Source: Neobacillus sp. PS3-34
GTDB lineage: Bacteria > Bacillota > Bacilli > Bacillales > Cytobacillaceae
Direction of reading: 5' to 3'
Assembly: GCF_030915465.1 (NCBI RefSeq)
Contig: NZ_CP133267.1
Coordinates: forward strand, 4,515,001-4,579,000
DNA: 64,000 nucleotides
Part shown: positions 26,334 to 36,810 of the stretch, piece after piece
How positions within the stretch are numbered: the stretch's first letter is position 1
Layout of the letters: each line of letters starts with the position of its first letter
Made by a program: the position numbers and the translations under genes
The notes under the pieces: model-generated
What the model saw: only the letters and a program-made list of their open reading frames with translations
The model's database searches: none
What the model was told of the DNA's origin: nothing

Positions 26334-27653
26334 ATGAACCGTCTTACCCGCCATTTAATTGTCATTTCATTTGATTGCCTTTCCGCATTGGATCTTCCAG
26401 TTTTGGAAAAGCTGCCGCACTTTAGGGAGCTGCTAGAAAAAGGCACATATGTACCTAATGTTGAAACCATTTACCCTTCTGTTACATATCCTTGCCATAC
26501 TTCTATTGTTACAGGAAACTTTCCTAACAAGCATGGAATCATTAATAATACATTATTGCAGCCTGGCAATCTTTCACCGGACTGGAATTGGTATAGAGAT
26601 GCGATAAGGGGCACTACTCTATATGATGAAGCGAAAAAAGCAAAAATGAAAACGGCTGCATTATTATGGCCTGTTACTGGAAAAGCAAATATTGATTATA
26701 ATATGCCGGAAATTTTCGCGAATCGTCCCTGGCATAACCAGATTTTTGTGTCTCTGATGAACGGCAGCCCCCTCTATCAATTAGAGCTTAACAGATTATA
26801 TGGACACATACGGAATGGCCTGAATCAGCCAGAACTAGATGATTTTGTGCTTGAGTCTACTATCCATACGATCAAATCGAAAAAACCCGAATTATTGCTG
26901 GTCCACTTTACAGATTTGGACTCTCAGCGTCATCTCTACGGCTTTTCATCAAAAGAAGCATCTAATGCCTTACTCCGTCACCATGATCGTCTTGGCAAAA
27001 TAATTGCTGCATTAAAATCCAGCGACATATATGAAGATTCAACCATTGTTGTCCTTGGTGACCATAGCGCACTTGATGAAAATAAAGCGATTAATCTTAA
27101 TGTGCTTCTTAACAGGCAGAATCTTATTACAGTTAATAAGAACGGCAAGCTGATCGGCTGGAAAGCCTATTGTAAAAGCTGTGATGGTTCAGCATACATT
27201 TATATTAAAGATAAAAATGATACAGATACATACAATGAAGTAAAAAGGATTCTGCTCGAAATGCTTAAAGACCCTGACAACGGTATTGAAGACGTTATTT
27301 CTGGAAAGCAGGCAGAGGAAAAAGGGGCAGATGGCACATGTGCATTTATGGTCGAAGCTCGCAAAGGTTATTACTTTTTAGAGAATTTTAGCGGAGAATT
27401 TATAAAAACGATTAGTGCAGCTGATGTTACAAGGGATAAAAAATACACCCTTGCGACTCATGGTTATTCTCCTGGAAAGGAGCAGTATTCGACTGTATTG
27501 GTGGCAGCGGGAAAAGGAATTCGAAAAAATACCGTCATCCCGTCAATCCGCCTTGTCGATGAAGGTCCTACAATTGCAAGGCTTTTAGGTCTCCACCTTG
27601 GAGTTACAGACGGAAGGATTATCGAGGAAATGCTTGATTACTCAAACACTTAA
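26334..27653 (+). CDS. Alkaline phosphatase superfamily phosphodiesterase/nucleotide pyrophosphatase
   Basis: A 439-residue hydrolase. LIVISFDCLSALD supplies the first metal Asp, YPSVTYPCHTSIVTGNFPNKHGI has the nucleophile Thr, HFTDLDSQRHLYG and VVLGDHSALDE provide further metal ligands, and a final His lies in ATHGYSPG. This is the type I phosphodiesterase/NPP arrangement. There is no signal peptide, so it is probably cytosolic. GTAGGAGG precedes ATG 26334. It lies 13 bases before the UMF1 transporter gene, suggesting an operon. Confidence 0.85.
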   Translation: MNRLTRHLIVISFDCLSALDLPVLEKLPHFRELLEKGTYVPNVETIYPSVTYPCHTSIVTGNFPNKHGIINNTLLQPGNLSPDWNWYRDAIRGTTLYDEAKKAKMKTAALLWPVTGKANIDYNMPEIFANRPWHNQIFVSLMNGSPLYQLELNRLYGHIRNGLNQPELDDFVLESTIHTIKSKKPELLLVHFTDLDSQRHLYGFSSKEASNALLRHHDRLGKIIAALKSSDIYEDSTIVVLGDHSALDENKAINLNVLLNRQNLITVNKNGKLIGWKAYCKSCDGSAYIYIKDKNDTDTYNEVKRILLEMLKDPDNGIEDVISGKQAEEKGADGTCAFMVEARKGYYFLENFSGEFIKTISAADVTRDKKYTLATHGYSPGKEQYSTVLVAAGKGIRKNTVIPSIRLVDEGPTIARLLGLHLGVTDGRIIEEMLDYSNT

Positions 27654-27666
27654 GGAGGGCATTTAA

Positions 27667-28939
27667 ATGAATCGTCTGTCCAAACCAGAAAAAGGCTGGG
27701 TATTTTATGATTGGCCAACTCTGCTTATTCGCTTATCATTACGACTGCAGTTTTTCCTTTGTATTTTAAAGCTTCAGCGACAGAGGCTGGAATTGCAGCA
27801 TCCACTTCCACTGCTTATTGGGGTTATGCAAATTCCCTTGTTACCCTGCTTGTTTCCCTGTGTGCTCCAATCCTTGGAACAATTGGAGATTATCAAGGGT
27901 TCAAGAAAAGATTTTTTACCTTTTTCTTTTCACTAGGAATTGTTTTTACAGCCCTTCTTTCCGTCATTCCAAATCAGCACTGGCTTATGTTATTACTCTG
28001 TTATATGTTTACCGTTGTCGGGTTTGCCGGGGCAAATATTTTTTATGATGCCTTTATTGTTGATGTTACAACTGAGGACCGAATGAACCGGGTTTCATCC
28101 CGTGGGTTTGCAATGGGATATATCGGGAGTACCATCCCTTTTATCATAAGCATTGCACTAATCATTTTATCACAGCAAAAGGTACTTCCCTTTTCTGTAA
28201 CAGCTGCGAGCCAGGCTGCTTTTGCCATTACGGCATTATGGTGGGGTATTTTTACGGTACCAATGTTGAAAACCGTAGAACAGGTTTATTATAAGGACCG
28301 TGTTCCTAATCCCATTGCCAACAGCTTTAAACGGATGCTTGAAACGTTTCGGCATATTAAAGCCTATCGTGCGCTTTTCTTATTTTTAATAGCTTACTTC
28401 TTTTATATTGATGGAGTGGATACAATTATCACCATGTCAACCTCATACGGTTCAGATTTAGGCATTTCATCTACAAATCTATTAATCATTTTATTTGCGA
28501 CCCAGGTAGTTGCGGCTCCATTTGCAGTATTATATGGCAGGCTAGCGGAGAAGTTTAAGGGTAAGACGATGCTCCTCGTCGGGATTTGTGTATACATTAT
28601 CATTTGTACTTATGCTTATTTCTTAAAAACTACTTTAGATTTCTGGATTCTTGCCATGATGGTCGCATCTTCTCAGGGCGGCATTCAGGCCTTGAGCCGG
28701 GCATACTTTGCTAGGCTTGTTCCAAAGGAGTCTGCAAATGAATTTTTCGGATTTTATAATATTTTTTCGAAATTCGCCGCCATTCTCGGCCGTTCCTGGT
28801 TGGGATTACCGCACAAATAACCGGAAATACGAACAGCGGTGTATTCAGTCTTGTCATTCTGTTTGTGGTCGGGGGCATTCTCCTTTATCAAGTTCCAGAA
28901 ACATTGCGTTCTTCAGCATCTCATTCAATTTCCAACTAA
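27667..28939 (+). CDS. UMF1-type MFS transporter (two apparent frameshifts)
   Basis: Major facilitator protein of about 424 residues with some 12 membrane segments, of the Atg22-like/UMF1 family: KGWVFYDWANSAYSLIITTAVFP at the N-terminus and SSQGGIQALSRAYFARLVPKESANEFFGFYN late. Breaks near 27713 (TTGGCCAAC for TTGGGCCAAC) and near 28788 (CTCGGCCGTT for CTCGGGCCGTT). After the second, it continues FLVGITAQITGN and ends ETLRSSASHSISN at 28939. AAGGAGGG precedes ATG 27667. Substrate unknown. Confidence 0.85.
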
Positions 28940-28993
28940 AAGGATCCAGCTGCTATCCAGGCGATAGACAGCTGGATCCCTTTTAGTTTTAAT
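28937..28993. terminator. Bidirectional terminator between the MFS and methyltransferase genes
   Basis: CTAAAAGGATCCAGCTG pairs with CAGCTGGATCCcTTTTAG around a roughly 16-base loop; followed by TTTTAAT on the plus strand and flanked by A-rich sequence on the other side. Confidence 0.8.
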
Positions 28994-29014
28994 CAAGCCA
29001 TGGATGTTTGGTGC

Positions 29015-29785
29015 TCAAATTTTGATAGCTTTTACAATGATCGATTCACCCACAAATGAAATTACTTTGTTATCTTCTGACTTAATTCGGAATTTTTTCT
29101 TCACGTTCTCTCCCGCCTCAAGCATGAAGGCGTTTAACTGTTCTTTTTCCATAACAGGCAAATTCATTCGATCACACCAAGGGTCGAAAAGGAAGGTCTT
29201 GTCAAATCGATGAAATTCCGAAATCTCAAATCCGCTCAGTTCCAGCATTTCAATCCACTCTGTTTTTTTCCACGCCCGAAAATGGCTGTAATCCCTCTTT
29301 TTTTCAATTGTATTATAAAAATGGTCCAATTCTTCTGCCTCAGGGCAAACATTATCAACAAGCAAGAATTGTCCTTCTGGTTTTAATAATCGATTTACTT
29401 CTTCAACAAATGTTTTTACGTTGGGAAAGTGATGGGGAGCAATCCGGCTCGTTACGATATCATACATTTCAGCCGAGAATGGAAGACTTTCAGCATCACC
29501 CTCAATAAATTCAACATTTTCATTGCCGTTTCCTCTTATAAATTTCTCTGCTTCCGCCAGCATCTCAGGAGTCAAATCGACTGCAGTTACCCTTTCAACA
29601 AACGGGGCAAACGCATTAGCCGTGTGTCCACCGCCAGTTGCTATATCCAGCAATCTTTCACTCCCGTCTAATTCTGCGATAGCAACAAGCTTTTGAAGAT
29701 CCTTTCCTTCCTTGTGAATTTTACTGACCACGTATGAACCTGCATTCTTGCCAAATTGCTGTTGAACATCCTTTTTAATATCCAT
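29015..29785 (-). CDS. Class I SAM-dependent methyltransferase (UbiE-like)
   Basis: A 256-residue methyltransferase with SAM-binding motif LLDIATGGGHTANAF, acidic loop VTAVDLTPEM, and post-I region EGDAESLPFSAEMYDIVTSRIAPHHFP as in the UbiE/Methyltransf_11 group. ATG 29785 follows AGAGGGGA. Standalone, convergent with the transporter gene. Substrate not predictable. Confidence 0.85.
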   Translation of the reverse strand: MDIKKDVQQQFGKNAGSYVVSKIHKEGKDLQKLVAIAELDGSERLLDIATGGGHTANAFAPFVERVTAVDLTPEMLAEAEKFIRGNGNENVEFIEGDAESLPFSAEMYDIVTSRIAPHHFPNVKTFVEEVNRLLKPEGQFLLVDNVCPEAEELDHFYNTIEKKRDYSHFRAWKKTEWIEMLELSGFEISEFHRFDKTFLFDPWCDRMNLPVMEKEQLNAFMLEAGENVKKKFRIKSEDNKVISFVGESIIVKAIKI

Positions 29786-29993
29786 CCTTAATTCCCCTCT
29801 TTTCTTTCGTTATCTTCAATATAAAATTTATTTATCATAAAAAAAATTACTGTTTTTTTATGAATGTATATAAGAATTACTTATCAATTTATTTGTCTTT
29901 ACAGACATATACAATGAAGGAGCAGAAAATTAATGTTTTAAAACTTCATTTCCATCTCAACATAAAATCATTTTCATAAAAGGGGTGTATGAG

Positions 29994-31160
29994 TTGCCGA
30001 GAAGAAATTGTATTGCCATGCTGCTCGCCGGCGGCAAGGGCAATCGGCTGAAAAACTTGACTCTGAACATTGCGAAACCAGCGGTTCCTTTTGGCGGGAA
30101 GTATCGAATTATCGATTTTGCCCTCAGCAATTGCAGGAATTCAAACATAGATACTGTCGGAGTATTGACTCAATATCAGCCGCATGTTCTACATAAATAT
30201 ATTGGAAACGGCCAGCATTGGCATTTGGATAAAACGGATGGAGGTTTGACATTGCTGCCTCCCTTTGAGTCCCATAATCAAATAAGATGGTATGAAGGAA
30301 CCGCTGGTGCCATTTATCAAAACATGCACTTTATTGAGCAATATGATCCCGAACACGTTCTCATTATTTCTGGTGATCATGTTTATAAAATGGACTATAG
30401 CCTTATGCTGAAGCAGCATATTTTGACAGATGCAGATGTAACAATAGCAGTTGTTAATGTACCCTTAGAGGAGGCAAGCCGGTTTGGAATAGTGAAAACG
30501 AATAAGGTTGGGAAAATAATTGAGTTTGAAGAAAAACCAGCCCATCCAAAATCAAAGCTTGCGTCCATGGGAGTATATATTTTCAGGCGGGATGTGTTGA
30601 TCAAATACTTAGAAGATAATCGTATATCCTCAACCAAAGATTTTGGTCAGGATATAATTCCTGCCATACTTAAAGACTCTTCATCCCTTTTTGCCTATAA
30701 TTTTAAAGGTTATTGGAGAGACGTGGGCACAGTTGAAAGCTTTTGGCAGGCGAATATGGATCTGTTATCTTCAGAAACAAATATTTTTATGGAAAAACAG
30801 GAATGGAAAATCTATACCGCAAATCTTTTGCATCCTCCCATATATCTTGATGCCAAAGGGGTCATCATGAATTCCTTAGTCAGTGAGGGCTGTAATATTT
30901 TTGGGATCATAAAAAATTCAGTTATTTGCAGTGGAGCGAAAATTGGGAGAAATACAGTAATAAGAGATTCAGTCATCCTGCCGGGAGCGGAAATTGGGGA
31001 TAATGCCTTCATTCAAAAAGCAATTGTTGGGAGCAATGTCTATATTAAAGACAGAACAGTCATAAAATCCGAATTTCCAAATGAGATATCCCTTATTTGT
31101 GAGAGTGATTTTTTAAAAAAGCACAAGGAGTCTAATCCTGTATTTTTTCATCTAACCTGA
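29994..31160 (+). CDS. glgC: Glucose-1-phosphate adenylyltransferase (GlgC-like)
   Basis: Makes ADP-glucose for glycogen synthesis. The 388-residue protein has [58 protein letters not shown] and a C-terminal left-handed helix domain ([25 protein letters not shown]). I choose TTG 29994 since AAAGGGG lies eight bases upstream; a GTG at 29985 touches that site. No glgB, glgD, glgA or glgP gene follows, so it stands alone before a terminator. Confidence 0.85.
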   Translation: MPRRNCIAMLLAGGKGNRLKNLTLNIAKPAVPFGGKYRIIDFALSNCRNSNIDTVGVLTQYQPHVLHKYIGNGQHWHLDKTDGGLTLLPPFESHNQIRWYEGTAGAIYQNMHFIEQYDPEHVLIISGDHVYKMDYSLMLKQHILTDADVTIAVVNVPLEEASRFGIVKTNKVGKIIEFEEKPAHPKSKLASMGVYIFRRDVLIKYLEDNRISSTKDFGQDIIPAILKDSSSLFAYNFKGYWRDVGTVESFWQANMDLLSSETNIFMEKQEWKIYTANLLHPPIYLDAKGVIMNSLVSEGCNIFGIIKNSVICSGAKIGRNTVIRDSVILPGAEIGDNAFIQKAIVGSNVYIKDRTVIKSEFPNEISLICESDFLKKHKESNPVFFHLT

Positions 31161-31173
31161 AACTTGAAATTAT

Positions 31174-31206
31174 CGAAAAAAAGGATGGCAAGTGCCACCC
31201 TTTTTC
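31174..31206 (+). terminator. Terminator after glgC
   Basis: AAAAAAAGGaTGGC-AAGT-GCCACCCTTTTTC, a strong stem with T-run directly downstream of glgC and convergent with the NDH-2-like gene; it can work on both strands. Confidence 0.8.
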
Positions 31207-31213
31207 ATTCCAG

Positions 31214-32418
31214 TCATTTCTTATTTTTTACATTCACCTTAATCTGCTTTGAAAGCATTGACAGACCACCTAGCATATAAAAATAACGCAATTCAATCAC
31301 CTTTTTCATAAATGAAGCAAATCTACCTCTTATATGGCAGCCATAAACAATCCCTGTGGCATTTTTTCTTCCCATAGACAGGACAGTGCCCCTATGATTA
31401 TATTGGAACGGCTTTGCTATCTGCCCATAGGCCTTTGAGGCTATATGATAACCGCAGTACTGTCCCTGCTGCAATGCAATTTGGGCTGATGGCGGTATGG
31501 GCTCTCCCTCTGGTGTGAAACTGACAGACGCATCCCCTAAAACATAAATGTCTTTATGGTCTAAAACTTCCAAATACTGATTTACCGCTACTCTACCGTT
31601 AAGGAGTTTAAATCCCTGATCATTGAATAACGAGTTCCCTTTTACACCCCCGGCCAGATAATTGTATTTGCTTTTATTTCTGATCCATCCGAAAAAAGGA
31701 CACTGTCTTTTGAACAGGAAGATATACCGCTGCCTAAACGAAATTCACACAAAAGGTGTTGAAGAGATTCTCGAACATCAAGTATCATTCTTGAGTCATA
31801 ACCATTTAAAAGAGAGTCAGCTGCTTCTGCACAAATCAATTTTACTTGTGATTCCTGAACATCATATTTCTTACATAATTCAGGGATATGCTCTGTAAAT
31901 TCATATAAAAATTCTATTCCAGTAAACCCGGCTCCTCCGATGACAAACGACAGCCGTTTTTCATCATGGTCATGCCGATATAAGCTGAATTCATTTTCGA
32001 TATGATTCTTAAGCCGCTCTGTCCCCTCAAAATCAAAGAGGAAAAATGCATTCTCCTCAAGTCCTGGAATATAAAAGGTCTGTGGCGAACCCCCTATTGC
32101 TGCCACCAAATAATCATAGGAAAGCAAGCCGTTCTTAAGAGAAACGATTTTCCTTAATGAATTTATCCCGATTACCTCATCTTGGATGAAGTTCACCCTT
32201 TCTGTATCAATCAATTCAGTAATAGGAAAGCGAATGTTTTTTGAATCCAATGTCCCTGCACCGGCTTCATGGATCTTGGTCGTTAAATAGTGATAATCAT
32301 ACTTGTTGACTAGCGTTATACTTGCCCTCTTCTTATGGACTTTTTTCTGTAATGTAATAGCCGTTAGCAGCCCGGCATAACCGCCTCCCAAAATGACAAT
32401 TTTGAGTTTTTCACCCAT
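31214..32418 (-). CDS. NAD(P)/FAD-dependent oxidoreductase, NDH-2-like (one apparent frameshift)
   Basis: Type II NADH dehydrogenase-like flavoprotein of about 401 residues. IVILGGGYAGLLTAITLQKK binds FAD, RLSFVIGGAGFTGIEFLYEF binds NADH, and IYVLGDASVSF...PSAQIALQQGQYCGYHI is the C-terminal FAD/quinone region. The frame breaks near 31654: TGGCCGGGGG should be TGGGCCGGGGG, giving TIIWAGGVKGNSLFND. ATG 32418 follows AGAGGTGA. Resembles YumB/YutJ of B. subtilis more than the main respiratory Ndh, an inference from length and divergence. Confidence 0.82.
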
Positions 32419-32550
32419 GAGAATCACCTCTAAAAAGAATGAGTAAATTCATAAAATGTGAATTATTTCACAAACATTATATGTGAACTTTCCGCATCGG
32501 TGAACTCTAAAAAATTATTAAGTGAAAAATACCGAAATTTCAGCTCTGGA

Positions 32551-32596
32551 AAAGTGACAGGCACCTTCCAATTTATTGGAAGGTGCCTGTCACTTT
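32551..32596. repeat. Palindromic GTGACAGGCACC repeat, copy 1
   Basis: Perfect 22-bp stem beginning AAAGTGACAGGCACCTTCCA with a TT centre and the mirror arm ending CCTGTCACTTT. It sits just after the nupC-type gene and shares its core GTGACAGGCACC...TCCA/TGGA...GGTGCCTGTCAC with the copy at 39096. A dispersed REP-like element that may double as a terminator. Confidence 0.75.
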
Positions 32597-32602
32597 ATTA
32601 CA

Positions 32603-33796
32603 TTACCAAACGAAAAGCCCTACGAACATTGCGCTTAAGAGTGATACTGCCATTCCGCTCACAAGCAGCTTCCAGACATTTTTACCAATGATGCGTGATT
32701 TGTCTTCACCAAGTATAGAATTAAAGGTCCCATAAATCATACCAACCGTACTGAAGTTAGCAAAAGATGTTAAAAACGTGGTTGCGACAGCTTTTGTATG
32801 AGGTGCCAATACATTTAGCTTAGTTTTAAGATCCATCATCGCAACGAATTCGTTTGTCGTGATTTTAATTCCCATCAATTGTGCTACATACATCGCGTCG
32901 TGGCCTGATAATCCAAGAAGGTAGGCAAACGGGCTAAAAATAATTGAGAATATTTTTTGAATGGTCAAACCATGAACAATAAAACCTAAAATGCCGTTTA
33001 AACATGCAGTCAATGCTACATAGCCAATCACCATTGCCATAATAACAATGACCATCTGAATTCCAACCAGCATACTATTAGAAATGGTTGAAAAGAAATC
33101 TTTTCGTTCCTCTTTAGGAGGAACATACACTATATCTTCTTCTTTGCTGACGTCAATAGGATTTAATATACTGGCTAATAATAAGGCATTCAAACAGTTT
33201 AATGGAATCGCACTAAAAACATAAGTGGCAGGAACCATTGATAAATATGCTCCAATGATCGAACCACTGATACTGCTCATGCTCATGATTCCAAAAGTCA
33301 GCAAACGATTATCCTTTAAAACCATCATCTGCTGGCGAATTACCGCAAGAGCCTCTGTGTTTCCAAGAAACATCATTTGTATAGAAAAGAAGCTCTCAAG
33401 TTTCGGCAGACCAGAAATTTTAGAAATTAACCATCCAACTTTATCAATGATCCAGGTCAAAATTCCAAAATACGATAAAATATCAAAGAACGTAATGATG
33501 AAAATGATTGGCAAAAGAGCGCTGAAGAAAAAATCGACCGTTGGATTAGCCATGACAGACGGGAAAACAAAAGAGATTCCCTGGTTTGCGCATGAAATTA
33601 ACCAAGTGAAAAATGAAGCGATTTGATTAATAGTCCAACTCCCTACCTTGGTCCCTAACATAAACCAGGTGATGAACAATTCAACGATAAACAACATTAA
33701 AAGAGACTTCCATTTAATTTTCTTCTTATTAGGTGAGATTAGAAAGAGAATCCCCACAACGACTAAAACGCCGAGAAGATTTAAGAGAAATAACAT
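32603..33796 (-). CDS. NupC/CNT family nucleoside transporter
   Basis: Concentrative nucleoside importer of 397 residues with about ten membrane segments. GNTEALAVIRQQM, SISGSIIGAYLSM and TSFANFSTVGMIYG are CNT motifs (Gate and Nucleos_tra2 domains). ATG 33796 has GGAG eight bases upstream. A guanine-class purine riboswitch and terminator precede it, as in B. subtilis nupG, so guanosine/inosine is the likely substrate and excess purine should repress it. Confidence 0.92.
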   Translation of the reverse strand: MLFLLNLLGVLVVVGILFLISPNKKKIKWKSLLMLFIVELFITWFMLGTKVGSWTINQIASFFTWLISCANQGISFVFPSVMANPTVDFFFSALLPIIFIITFFDILSYFGILTWIIDKVGWLISKISGLPKLESFFSIQMMFLGNTEALAVIRQQMMVLKDNRLLTFGIMSMSSISGSIIGAYLSMVPATYVFSAIPLNCLNALLLASILNPIDVSKEEDIVYVPPKEERKDFFSTISNSMLVGIQMVIVIMAMVIGYVALTACLNGILGFIVHGLTIQKIFSIIFSPFAYLLGLSGHDAMYVAQLMGIKITTNEFVAMMDLKTKLNVLAPHTKAVATTFLTSFANFSTVGMIYGTFNSILGEDKSRIIGKNVWKLLVSGMAVSLLSAMFVGLFVW

Positions 33797-33823
33797 GTCA
33801 ACAACTCCATATTTAATGTTTCC

Positions 33824-33891
33824 TGCAAAAAAGCCCTTATTTTCACACCTCCAGCCACTAGACAGAAAGAATGAAAATAAGAGCTTTTTTC
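33824..33891 (-). terminator. Riboswitch-controlled terminator before the nucleoside transporter
   Basis: Minus strand AAGCTCTTATTTTCA pairs with TGAAAATAAGGGCTT around a long loop, followed by a T-run, between the purine aptamer and the start codon. Confidence 0.75.
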
Positions 33892-33985
33892 TTTCATATT
33901 ATGCGGCCAAATCATATGTACTCAGCAGGTTAATTGAAAACACTTTGCATAATATGTGTATTAATTCTCTATATTATTCACACTT

Positions 33986-34053
33986 CCTTATAGTCCGGCA
34001 TTTAAGGCTGCCAGGTAGAGACTATCAGACCATTCCACTGATATTATACAAGG
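33986..34053 (-). ncRNA. Purine riboswitch (guanine class) upstream of the nucleoside transporter
   Basis: Minus strand: P1 CCTTgTATA with TATAAGG, P2 ATCAG...CTGAT enclosing TGGAATGGT, junction AGTCTCTACC, P3 TGGCA...TGCCGG with a loop CCTTAAA, then GGACTATA. The C before TA in the last junction marks the guanine/hypoxanthine class. Note the L3 loop reads CCTTAAA rather than CCGTAAA. Confidence 0.85.
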
Positions 34054-34173
34054 AAAATATTTATGAGCTTTATTGGAACAAAGCTCATTTTATTATACTA
34101 ATAACAATTTAACAATTGATTAAACTAATGTTGTAATTATTTTATTTGTAAAAATTATTTGAGAAATTCGACG

Positions 34174-34216
34174 CAAAAAAAGGCAGCTTCACTTAAAAGT
34201 AAAGCTGCCTTAAAAA
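34174..34216 (-). terminator. Terminator of the thiamine salvage operon
   Basis: Minus strand AAGGCAGCTTtACTTTTAAGTgAAGCTGCCTT followed by TTTTTGCG, about 20 bases after the thiY stop. Confidence 0.85.
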
Positions 34217-34236
34217 TATCTTACTATAATAACAAA

Positions 34237-35250
34237 TTATAAATTAATAAAAGAATCCTTAGCTTTTATTTTTGTTTTTACAATTTTATTGTCATACAGC
34301 CATTTAGCAACATTCTCCCATATTGCTTTATCCTGATAGCCGAATGGTTTTCCTTTTGCATCCATCAGAGGCAGAAGGATTTGTAGGCTTTTTGTTTCAA
34401 CATCCTTTTCAAGTGGAGATGATTTGTCTTCATGCTTCAACAAAATTGACAATCCTTTCTCCGGATTTTCCTTAACATATTTCTGCCCCTTTGAAATTGC
34501 CGCCATAAATTTCTTAAATACTTTTGGCTTTTCTTTTAACTCTTTTTCACTTGCCACCAATACTAGTTCATAATAATCCGGAACGCCATACTCCCCAGGA
34601 TTAAAAGCGTGCATAGGGTGACCCTCTTTTTCAAGCAATAATTTTTCATGGTTGATATATCCGCCGATCAGCGCGTCTGTTTTTTTCGTAGCCATTGCAG
34701 GAATTAGATCCCATCCAACATCAACCATTTTAATTTTCTTCGGGTCTCCACCGTCAGCTTTCACCATGCTTTGCACAATAGCTTCATCCAATGGAATGGA
34801 TGGATAGCCAATCGTTTTTCCTGCTAAATCCTTTGGTGATTTGAGAGGTCCATCGGCTGGAACCATTAATTGATTTAGAGGATGACGGACTATTGCCCCA
34901 AACGATTGAACAGGAATATCTTCCCCTCGCGCAACTAAAACCTGTGGCTGGTAGCTGAGCGCCATGTCGATCTGGTTGGCTGCAACCAGCTTTAAGGGAT
35001 CATTTGTATCTGCAGGCATTTGAATATCTACATCTAATCCTTGTTCTTTAAAATATCCCTTTTCCTGTGCAGCAAAAAGAAACGAGTGAACGGCATTTGG
35101 ATACCAGTCCAGCATTAAACTTACCTTTTCTAGTTTCTTGCTGTCACCTGACTCTTTATCAGTACTAGTTTCGTTGTTCTTATTTCCTGCACTGCAGGCA
35201 CTTAATAAAAGTAATAACAAACTTGCCATGATTAAAAAAGCTTTTTTCAT
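34237..35250 (-). CDS. thiY: ThiY-like substrate-binding lipoprotein (formylaminopyrimidine)
   Basis: Extracellular binding protein of an ABC importer for the thiamine breakdown product N-formyl-4-amino-5-aminomethyl-2-methylpyrimidine. 337 residues: lipoprotein signal KKAFLIMASLLLLLLSAC with the lipobox Cys, then the NMT1/THI5-like domain (LMLDWYPNAVHSFLFAAQEKGYFKEQGLDV). ATG 35250 follows GAAGGGAAG. Last gene of the TPP-riboswitch operon with thiX, thiZ, tenA and ylmB. Confidence 0.9.
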   Translation of the reverse strand: MKKAFLIMASLLLLLLSACSAGNKNNETSTDKESGDSKKLEKVSLMLDWYPNAVHSFLFAAQEKGYFKEQGLDVDIQMPADTNDPLKLVAANQIDMALSYQPQVLVARGEDIPVQSFGAIVRHPLNQLMVPADGPLKSPKDLAGKTIGYPSIPLDEAIVQSMVKADGGDPKKIKMVDVGWDLIPAMATKKTDALIGGYINHEKLLLEKEGHPMHAFNPGEYGVPDYYELVLVASEKELKEKPKVFKKFMAAISKGQKYVKENPEKGLSILLKHEDKSSPLEKDVETKSLQILLPLMDAKGKPFGYQDKAIWENVAKWLYDNKIVKTKIKAKDSFINL

Positions 35251-35284
35251 AATTTTTACTTCCCTTCTGTACACTTCATAAATT

Positions 35285-36053
35285 TTATCGTTTTTTATTT
35301 TTTAATAACTGTTTTTCTAATAAACCAATTAATAAAAAGAGAATTATACCTAGTAATGAAAGCAGGAATATCGCCAGCAAATACGGCATCTGCCTGTAGA
35401 CTTCCTGACATGCGGCGGCTAAAGTATCCTAAACCTTCACTTGCCCCCAGCCATTCTCCAATCGTAGCACCAACCACACAATATACTACTGACAGCTTTA
35501 ATCCTGACAAAAACACTGGCATCGCCATCGGAACCTGGACCTTTTTAAAAATATCCCAACGGTTAGCGCCCATTGTCAGAAGCAATTCCCGATATTCCAC
35601 TCCCCCGGTTTTCAGCCCGTCATATGTACTAACCACAATTGGAAAGAAGGCCGTCAAAATGGTTACAGCAATTTTACTCCAAATGGAATACCCGAACCAC
35701 ATAATAAAAATCGGAGATATCGCAATCAAAGGAACGGTTTGCGATATAACCAGAAATGGATACAGCACTTTTTCTAGTGCACGAAAAAAATGCATGCCGA
35801 CTCCTAGTAAAACACCGCCTAGAACGGACAGGCCAAAACCAATCAGGACCTCCTTAAGTGTGGCGGGCAAATGCACCTGTAACAAAAGCTGTTGGTTCTC
35901 AATTAATGATGTCCAGATGGAAGACGGTGAAGGCAAAATAAATGCTGGAATCAATCCGGTGCGAACTGACCATTCCCATATACTTAAGAGAAGAAGGACG
36001 ACCAATAAAAACAGGTCATAATCTTCTGTCCATTTTTTAAATCTACCTTTCAT
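35285..36053 (-). CDS. thiX: ThiX-like ABC permease (apparent frameshift near C-terminus)
   Basis: Membrane subunit of the ThiXYZ importer, about 256 residues with some six membrane segments and the permease EAA-type loop (TMGANRWDIFKKVQVPMAMPVFLSGLKL). Near 35374 the minus-strand GCTGGCGATATTC would be GCTGGGGCGATATTC, which gives VFAGAIFLLSLLGIILFLLI and LLEKQLLKNKKR, a normal last helix, ending at 35285. Without it the helix is lost. Its start overlaps the thiZ stop. Confidence 0.88.
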
Positions 36054-36810
36054 CTGAGATCAGCCACTCCAGTTCTTTTCTCATCGCAATAAACTCTGAT
36101 TGATAAATAAGCTCAGGCCTTCTCGGTCTTGGCAGGTTGACTTTTACTTCTTGGATCAATTGACTGCCTTTACCTGGGAGCAGATAAATCCGGTCGCTTA
36201 ACAGGATGGCTTCCTCGAGATCATGCGTAATGAACAATACCGTCTTTTGTAAATTCCCCCACAGTTCCAATAACCAGCTGTGCATTTTTCTTTTTGTCAG
36301 GGAATCAAGTGCACCAAACGGCTCATCCAATAATAAAAGGTCTCTGCCCGTCATGATGGTTCTTAAAAATGCGACCCGCTGCTTCATTCCACCTGAAAGC
36401 TCATGAGGATATGCGTTTTCGTACTCAGCTAAACCTGTTTGGGATAACCAATTTTTGATTTCCACGATCTTAGTTTTCTTATTCTCTTTCGTCATTTCCA
36501 GAGGAAGTAAAACGTTTTCCAGGACTGACCGCCACGGTAAAAGCAGATCCTTCTGTGGCATATAGGCAACTTTCCCCAATCTCTTTTCCGATGTTGATCC
36601 TTCAATCCAAATTTGTCCCTTGTCAGGATCAAGCAATCCTGCAATAAGCTTAAAAAGCGTGCTTTTTCCCGAACCGCTTGCACCAATAACTGAAACAAAC
36701 TCTCCTTCATTAACCTCCAACGAGACATTTGAAAATATAGATTTTGAAATCTCCATGTTTGGAAAAGTATACGATAGTTCCTTTATTGATAAGATGGACG
36801 AATTAGACAG
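36043..36810 (-). CDS. thiZ: ThiZ-like ABC transporter ATPase
   Basis: ATP-binding subunit of the ThiXYZ importer. Walker A GASGSGKST, Q-loop MPQKDLLLPW, signature ELSGGMKQR, Walker B DLLLLDEPFGALDS and the H-loop LFITHD are all present. The frame extends upstream into tenA; I place the start at CTG 36810, eight bases after GGAGGAG, though a near-by ATT or an error at GGCC cannot be excluded. Length about 255 residues fits SsuB/ThiZ-type ATPases. Confidence 0.85.
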   Translation of the reverse strand: MSNSSILSIKELSYTFPNMEISKSIFSNVSLEVNEGEFVSVIGASGSGKSTLFKLIAGLLDPDKGQIWIEGSTSEKRLGKVAYMPQKDLLLPWRSVLENVLLPLEMTKENKKTKIVEIKNWLSQTGLAEYENAYPHELSGGMKQRVAFLRTIMTGRDLLLLDEPFGALDSLTKRKMHSWLLELWGNLQKTVLFITHDLEEAILLSDRIYLLPGKGSQLIQEVKVNLPRPRRPELIYQSEFIAMRKELEWLISDER

